In this document: positions 58,899 through 64,000 of the stretch, piece by piece
Numbering within the stretch: position 1 is the stretch's first letter
Layout: the number at the start of each line of letters is the position of its first letter
Origin: Acidobacteriota bacterium
Lineage (GTDB): Bacteria > Acidobacteriota > Terriglobia > Terriglobales > Acidobacteriaceae
Direction of reading: 5' to 3'
DNA: 64,000 bases
Assembly (NCBI GenBank): GCA_021804965.1
Contig: JAJZGG010000007.1
Coordinates: 1-64,000, forward strand
The notes under the pieces: generated by a model
Databases searched by the model: none
What the model saw: only the letters and a program-made list of their open reading frames with translations
Told to the model about the DNA's origin: nothing
Translations under genes and position numbers: made by a program

Positions 58899-59975
58899 GT
58901 GATGCAGATGAAGAGCGTTAACGTACTCGCAAAACTGGACGCATTGAAAAACCATCTGAACGAACTTGCGCCAAACGACGCAGCATTCGTTGGCGAGATG
59001 GTGACCCTGAATGAGAGAGGACAGGGGCTGAACAAACACCAAATATTGCAAATCGTGGATATGGTGATTCCTGGCGAGCCACCGGAACAGCCGGACGTTC
59101 GCACCTTCGGTCTGATCAAGACCGTCTTTGTAGCACCCGACAAAAAGGTTTGGCGCTATATGCCCCTCGAACAGTTGTTCGCCCTGCTCTCAATGAAGGC
59201 GCTCCACTTTTCACCTCTGTCGGTCATGGAGGACATCACTGAAGGCCAGTTGCCGGGGCGCGCGTGGGAAGAGTCAAAGAACCAGTTGCCGCAAGAGATC
59301 CTTGAAGGCAGAGGCAGCATGGGCGCGGACACCATGATGGCTATTATGGTCGCCCAGCGGAGAACTGACGCCTGCATCAACTGCTGGTACATGGATGGTT
59401 CAGACTCTCTGAAGATGTGGAAAGAATATGCGCCGAAAAATGGCGTTGCCATCCAATCAACCGTTCATCACTTGGCGACTTCTCTACAAGGCAGCAACAT
59501 GCCCGTGACCATTAGTCCGGTAGCATACTTCGCCCCCGAGGATGAAGAGGGTTATATCAACGAAGCGTTCTACGGTTCCCTTTATATCAAGCGCGAGCCG
59601 TTTCGGCACGAAAAAGAACTTCGTGCGCTGACGTACTACGTTAATCCCGGACACGGTGTTGACATCCCGGTGGACATCGAGATTTTGATCGAACGTTTGG
59701 TACTATCTCCTGAACTAAAGGACTGGGCTGTACCGTACATCACCGAAGCCATTCGGCACTTTGGGTTTCATGGTTGCATCGAAAAGTCCACTCTTACATT
59801 TTCCGAGCATCAACAATATCCTCATAGTCTTTTGCAACGTCTAGCAAAAACACTTTGGACACGGCTAACCCATAAACGCGAGTATCACTCTGGGCGGGCG
59901 GGTGGCCCACTCAAGCATCTTTTGCTTGAGTGGGGTCGCACAGACACCAAATGCGGCTCGGATTATAACAAGTAG
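58899..59975 (+). CDS. DUF2971-domain protein
   Basis: VWRYMPLEQLFALLSMKALHFSPLSVMEDITEG, CINCWYMDGSDSLKMWKEYAPKNGVAIQST, FRHEKELRAL. Confidence 0.75.
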   Translation: MMQMKSVNVLAKLDALKNHLNELAPNDAAFVGEMVTLNERGQGLNKHQILQIVDMVIPGEPPEQPDVRTFGLIKTVFVAPDKKVWRYMPLEQLFALLSMKALHFSPLSVMEDITEGQLPGRAWEESKNQLPQEILEGRGSMGADTMMAIMVAQRRTDACINCWYMDGSDSLKMWKEYAPKNGVAIQSTVHHLATSLQGSNMPVTISPVAYFAPEDEEGYINEAFYGSLYIKREPFRHEKELRALTYYVNPGHGVDIPVDIEILIERLVLSPELKDWAVPYITEAIRHFGFHGCIEKSTLTFSEHQQYPHSLLQRLAKTLWTRLTHKREYHSGRAGGPLKHLLLEWGRTDTKCGSDYNK

Positions 59976-59981
59976 TGTTAT
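59965..59981. promoter_or_regulatory. Candidate HTH operator
   Basis: Inverted repeat ATAACAagtagTGTTAT at the HTH gene start. Confidence 0.45.
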
Positions 59982-60690
59982 GATGGATTCGAGTGAGGCT
60001 ACGGTGACGGGCGAAGCACTCAGGGCGGGGCGCGTGGGCGCCAAACTGACGCAGCAGGATGCAGCGGCACGGCTGGGTCTGACGCAGGCTTATCTGTCCA
60101 TGCTGGAGCGGGGGCGTCGGCCGGTGACGGCGGAGGTTGCCATGCAGGCGATGGAGGTATTCCCGCTGCCGCCGACGTCGCTGCCGCTGGACGCAGGTGC
60201 GCACTCCGCTCTGGGTGAGAGTGCGTTCGCAGCCGAGCTTGGCGCGCTGGGGTATCCGGGCTTCGCCTACCTGCGCGGGAAGGCTCGAACCAATCCTGCC
60301 CGGCTGTTGTTTCTTGCGCTGGACCGGGACGAGCTGGACCGCAGGGTGGTGGAGGCGCTGCCCTGGCTTGTGTATGCGTATCCGGAGATGGATTGGGAGT
60401 GGCTCACCCGCAACACCAAGTTGAATGACCGTCAGAACCGGCTGGGGTTCGTGGTGGACCTTGCGGAGGAGGTTGCAGAGAGGGACGGCGACGCATCGCG
60501 ACGGAAGAGCCTGGCGCAGAAAAAAGCTGTGCTGGAGCGTTCGCGACTGGCCAATGAGGATACGCTCGCACATGCATCCATGACGCAGGCCGAGCGCAGG
60601 TGGCTGCGCCAGAATCGCCCGGCAAAGGCGCGACACTGGAATCTGCTCACGGATCTGGACGTGAGAGACTTGGCCTATGTCCACTCGTGA
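59980..60690 (+). CDS. XRE/HTH regulator, antitoxin-like partner of a nucleotidyltransferase
   Basis: ALRAGRVGAKLTQQDAAARLGLTQAYLSMLERGRRPVTAEVAMQAME. Start could be GTG 60004. Confidence 0.75.
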   Translation: MMDSSEATVTGEALRAGRVGAKLTQQDAAARLGLTQAYLSMLERGRRPVTAEVAMQAMEVFPLPPTSLPLDAGAHSALGESAFAAELGALGYPGFAYLRGKARTNPARLLFLALDRDELDRRVVEALPWLVYAYPEMDWEWLTRNTKLNDRQNRLGFVVDLAEEVAERDGDASRRKSLAQKKAVLERSRLANEDTLAHASMTQAERRWLRQNRPAKARHWNLLTDLDVRDLAYVHS

Positions 60691-61237
60691 CGCGATTCCG
60701 GAGCCGTGGCGGTCGTTCCTGAACGAGTTGGACCAGATGGCAACGACGACGGTGCGTCTCGACTGTTTGGGCGGATTTGTTGTGTCTTTGCTCTATGGCT
60801 GGAGTCGCCCAACGGCGGATGTGGATGTGCTGTAGATTGCTCCCCGCGAGGCGGCAGAGGCTTTCTCCCAGGTTGCCATGCTGGGCGGCCCGCTGTATCG
60901 AAAATATGGAGTGTATCTGGATCGGGTGACGGTTGCGCAGCCGCCCTACGACTATGAGAGTCGCCTTCAGGAGATGTTTCCTGGAGCATTTCAAAACTTG
61001 CGCCTGATGGCGCTTGATCCTTACGATCTGGCGCTGACAAAACTCGAGCGCAATATAGAACGCAACCGCAGCGATGTGCGGTACCTGGCTCGCTCCATAC
61101 CCTTTGATCTGGAGCTGCTTCGCGACCGCTATTAGCAGGAGCTTCGTCCGTACCTGGGCAATCCGGAGCGCGAGGATCTGACCATGAAGCTGTGGGTGGA
61201 AGCGATCGAGGAAATGAGATTGCGGGAAAAGAACTGA
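60677..61237 (+). pseudogene. DUF6036-like nucleotidyltransferase with two in-frame TAG codons
   Basis: Single frame from ATG 60677: ...LGGFVVSLLYGWSRPTADVDVL-[TAG 60833]-IAPREAAEAFSQVAML...ALDPYDLALTKLERN...LLRDRY-[TAG 61133]-QELRPYLGNPEREDLTMKLWVEAIEEMRLREKN-TGA 61235. Confidence 0.7.
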
Positions 61238-61364
61238 TCGCAGTTTAGCCATGTGTTGCAGCAGGCAACAGATGGAAATACAAACAGCTGAAGTGCAAAT
61301 CTTCCTCAGGCTGATTCCCCGAATAAGAGACCACTATACGAGGTATGGATTCTGCGATTCTGTT

Positions 61365-61451
61365 TGGTGCCTGGAGGGGGACTTGAACCCCCACGGCCTT
61401 GCGGCCTGCGGATTTTAAGTCCGCTGCGTCTGCCAGTTTCGCCATCCAGGC
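61365..61451 (-). tRNA. tRNA-Leu (TAA)
   Basis: Minus strand GCCTGGATGGCGAAACTGGCAGACGCAGCGGACTTAAAATCCGCAGGCCGCAAGGCCGTGGGGGTTCAAGTCCCCCTCCAGGCACCA; anticodon TAA, encoded CCA. Confidence 0.95.
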
Positions 61452-61562
61452 GGCGGCGTGCTTGCTGTCATTGTAGCGGCTGATGGGCTGGGTGGGGATG
61501 CGGGCTTGCGGCGGTGAGAAAAGGCTTGGGGCTTGGGGTGGGAGTGTGGTTTGCTGGGAGGG

Positions 61563-62870
61563 ATGCGAGAGGCTCTGGAGCGGTATTTCGAATTTGAGCG
61601 GTTGGGCACCAACTGGCGCACGGAGCTGCTGGCCGGGGTGACGACCTTTCTGACGATGGCCTACATTGTGCTGGTGAATCCGGCGCTGCTGGCGCAGACG
61701 GGGATGCCGCTGGCCGGGGTGACGGCGGCGACGTGCCTGTCGGCGGCGGTTGGTTCCGTGCTGATGGGGGTGGTGGCGCGGTATCCGATTGCGCTGGCGC
61801 CGGGGATGGGGCTGAACGCGTACTTCACGTATACGGTGTGTCTGAAGCTGCATGTGCCGTGGCAGACGGCGCTGGGTGCGGTGTTTGTGAGCGGGGTGCT
61901 GTTTCTGCTGCTGACGGCGGTGGGTGTGCGGCAGCTGATTCTGCGGTCGATTCCGCGGGAGCTGTATGCGGCGGTGGCGGGCGGAATCGGGCTGTTTCTG
62001 GCGCTGATCGGGCTTTCGCGGGCCGGGGTGGTGGTGGCGGATCCGGCGACGATGGTGCGGCTGGGCAATGTGCGGGATGCGCAGACGGCGCTGGCGCTGG
62101 CGGGGCTGGTGCTGATGGCGGCGCTGGAGATTCGTCGGGTGAAGGGCTCGATTCTGCTGGGCGTGGTGGGCGTGACGGCGGCCAGCTGGATGCTGGGGCT
62201 GAGCCACTGGAGGCCGACGCCGGTGGGCTGGCATAGCCTTGGCGCAACGGCGATGCAGTTGGACGTGAAGGCGGCGCTGCATGCCGGATTGCTGGAGATT
62301 GTGTTTGTCTTCTTCTTTGTGGACCTGTTTGACAACGTGGGGACGCTGGTGGCGGTGACGCAGCGGGCGGGTTTGCAGGAGGCGGATGGGACGATTCCGC
62401 GGCTGAATCAGATCCTGTTTGCGGATGCGACGGCGACGGTGGTGGGCGCGCTGACGGGTACCTCGACGGTGACCAGCTATGTGGAGTCGACGGCCGGGGT
62501 GGCGGCAGGCGGGCGCTCGGGCGTGACGGCGATTGTGACCGGGCTGCTGTTTCTGGCTGCGCTGGCGGCGGCGCCGTATGTGGGGGTGGTGCCGGCGGCG
62601 GCGACGGCTCCGGCGCTGGTGCTGGTGGGGTCGATGATGCTGGCCACGATTGCGGAGATTCCGTGGCGGGATCCGCTGGTGGCGGTGCCGGCATTCCTGA
62701 CGCTGGTGATGATTCCGCTGAGCTACTCGATTGCGAATGGGTTGGGCTTTGGGGTGATTGCCTGGGCGGTCTTGCATGGGTTGACGGGCAGGCTGCGGCG
62801 ACGGGACTGGTTGTTCTGTCTGCTGGCGGCGCTGTTTCTGGTGCGGTTTGTCTACATGGCGGCAGGATGA
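61563..62870 (+). CDS. NCS2-family (AzgA-type) purine permease
   Basis: YFEFERLGTNWRTELLAGVTTFLTMAYIVLVNPALL, ALAPGMGLNAYFTYTV, FVDLFDNVGTLVAVTQRAGL, GTSTVTSYVESTAGVAAGGRSG. Confidence 0.92.
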   Translation: MREALERYFEFERLGTNWRTELLAGVTTFLTMAYIVLVNPALLAQTGMPLAGVTAATCLSAAVGSVLMGVVARYPIALAPGMGLNAYFTYTVCLKLHVPWQTALGAVFVSGVLFLLLTAVGVRQLILRSIPRELYAAVAGGIGLFLALIGLSRAGVVVADPATMVRLGNVRDAQTALALAGLVLMAALEIRRVKGSILLGVVGVTAASWMLGLSHWRPTPVGWHSLGATAMQLDVKAALHAGLLEIVFVFFFVDLFDNVGTLVAVTQRAGLQEADGTIPRLNQILFADATATVVGALTGTSTVTSYVESTAGVAAGGRSGVTAIVTGLLFLAALAAAPYVGVVPAAATAPALVLVGSMMLATIAEIPWRDPLVAVPAFLTLVMIPLSYSIANGLGFGVIAWAVLHGLTGRLRRRDWLFCLLAALFLVRFVYMAAG

Positions 62871-63055
62871 ACGAAGGGGAGCCGCGGCGGTGTGCAGCAT
62901 GGTTCCTGCATGCAGGCCGCACGGGATGGATGCGCGCGATGCGGCGGTTCTGCTGCTTTACAATTAAGCAGCGTCGCGACGGGTGCGGCGGGATCATCGC
63001 GAGGATGCGCGTGCAGAGAATGGACGGCCAGAGCGGGCGGCAGCGGGGCAGGCGA

Positions 63056-63778
63056 ATGCGCAGCAAGAGTGCGCTGGGGCTGTGTGCGGTGCTGAGCCTG
63101 GCGGTGGCCCTGGGGCTGGCGGGCTGCGAGCATGTGCAGGGCTACTCGGCGGTGAGCCTGGTGCGCGTGATTGACGCCTCCTACAATGCGCCGGCACTGA
63201 ATGTGTACATTGGCGGCTCGCTGGTAGCGACGAATCTGGGGCAGGGCGAGATTACGCCGTATGGGACGTATGGGCCGACGGCGAGCACGAAGATTTCCGT
63301 AACGAGCACGCAGAACACGAATGCGCTGGTGACGACGACGGGAACGCTGCAGGCAAACCAGAGCAGTTCGGTGCTGATTACCGATATCAATGCGACGTAT
63401 CAGGTGACGCTGCTGGCGGACCAATCGACGCCGGCGCCGAGCGGACACTCGGCGTATCGGGTGCTGAATCAGGCGCCGTCGACCGGACCGGTCGATGTGT
63501 ATTTTCTGGCGGGGACAACGGCGGCCGATTATGCGGCAGCCAAGCCGGTGATTACGTCACTGGCCGTGGGGGCAACGTCGGGCTATGTGACGATCCCCTC
63601 CTCGACGCTGTACATGGTGATCGTGGCGGCGGGAACGACGCTGACCACGACGAGCACCAGCATTTATGTCTCTCCGGCACAGACGCTGATCGGCGGTGAG
63701 GTGCGGACAGTGCTGGTGGTCGATCCGCTGGTTACTTCGCAGCCGGTGCAGGTCTACATTGCCAAGGATGTGAATTAG
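63056..63778 (+). CDS. DUF4397-domain lipoprotein
   Basis: Lipobox ALGLAGCEH; VSLVRVIDASYNAPALNVYIGGSLVATNLGQGEITPY. Start may be upstream (63005 or 63020). Confidence 0.78.
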   Translation: MRSKSALGLCAVLSLAVALGLAGCEHVQGYSAVSLVRVIDASYNAPALNVYIGGSLVATNLGQGEITPYGTYGPTASTKISVTSTQNTNALVTTTGTLQANQSSSVLITDINATYQVTLLADQSTPAPSGHSAYRVLNQAPSTGPVDVYFLAGTTAADYAAAKPVITSLAVGATSGYVTIPSSTLYMVIVAAGTTLTTTSTSIYVSPAQTLIGGEVRTVLVVDPLVTSQPVQVYIAKDVN

Positions 63779-63796
63779 GGGAGCGGCGCAGGGATG

Positions 63797-63835
63797 CAAA
63801 AAGGCCCCGTCCGGAGAGCCGGATGGGGCCTTTGT
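63797..63835. terminator. Bidirectional intrinsic terminator
   Basis: AAAGGCCCCgTCCGGagagCCGGAtGGGGCCTTT with T-runs on both strands between convergent genes. Confidence 0.8.
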
Positions 63836-63855
63836 TCTGGGCCTGGGAGTGGGGA

Positions 63856-64000
63856 TTAGTCCTGCTCCTTGCGGGCCTTTTTCCGATTCCGTTTGCGCGC
63901 CAGCGCTTCCTTCACGCGACGCTTTTCGCCCGGCTTCAGGTAAAAGGAGTGACGCTTGACTTCCTTGATGATGTCTTCCTGCTGCACTTTGCGCTTGAAG
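63856..64000 (-). CDS. rpsU: Small ribosomal subunit protein bS21, C-terminal part (truncated by window edge)
   Basis: Minus strand: FKRKVQQEDIIKEVKRHSFYLKPGEKRRVKEALARKRNRKKARKEQD*. Confidence 0.9.
   Translation of the reverse strand, partial: FKRKVQQEDIIKEVKRHSFYLKPGEKRRVKEALARKRNRKKARKEQD

Noticed and set aside
61245-62900. 551-aa minus-strand ORF opposite the permease
   Set aside because: His/Arg/Gln/Pro low-complexity translation running across tRNA-Leu; not a gene.

Overview
A 64 kb, high-GC chromosomal window. Gene content (B12-dependent RNR, choice-of-anchor-D and FG-GAP proteins, CRTAC1/ASPIC proteins) suggests an Acidobacteriota-like bacterium; this assignment is inference. It starts in the 3' end of dnaK and ends in rpsU. 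Ordinary genes: nitronate monooxygenase, nrdJ, alpha-carbonic anhydrase, metK, a membrane ferritin/VIT1 iron exporter (MbfA type), transaldolase, pgsA-like, an AzgA-type permease and tRNA-Val, tRNA-Glu and tRNA-Leu. There is a full iscR-S-U-A-hscB-hscA-fdx-iscX operon. A 7.3 kb gene carries about 12 choice-of-anchor-D repeats. Two small tRNA-adjacent islets carry a HigBA-like toxin-antitoxin pair, and a DUF2971 gene with an HTH/nucleotidyltransferase pair that has two in-frame TAGs. The strongest candidate for an undescribed system is a tightly coupled nine-gene unit at about 43.5-57.8 kb: TPR-CRTAC1, amidase, truncated DAHP-synthase-like protein, propeller/CxxCH protein resembling hydrazine synthase alpha, CRTAC1, YVTN-propeller/MauG-like tri-CxxCH fusion, two-component-type propeller, RidA-like protein and a periplasmic binding protein. 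It is divergent from a partial legionaminic-type sugar cluster, with conspicuous palindromes in the shared intergenic region. All calls come from reading the sequence and supplied translations; no database search was run.
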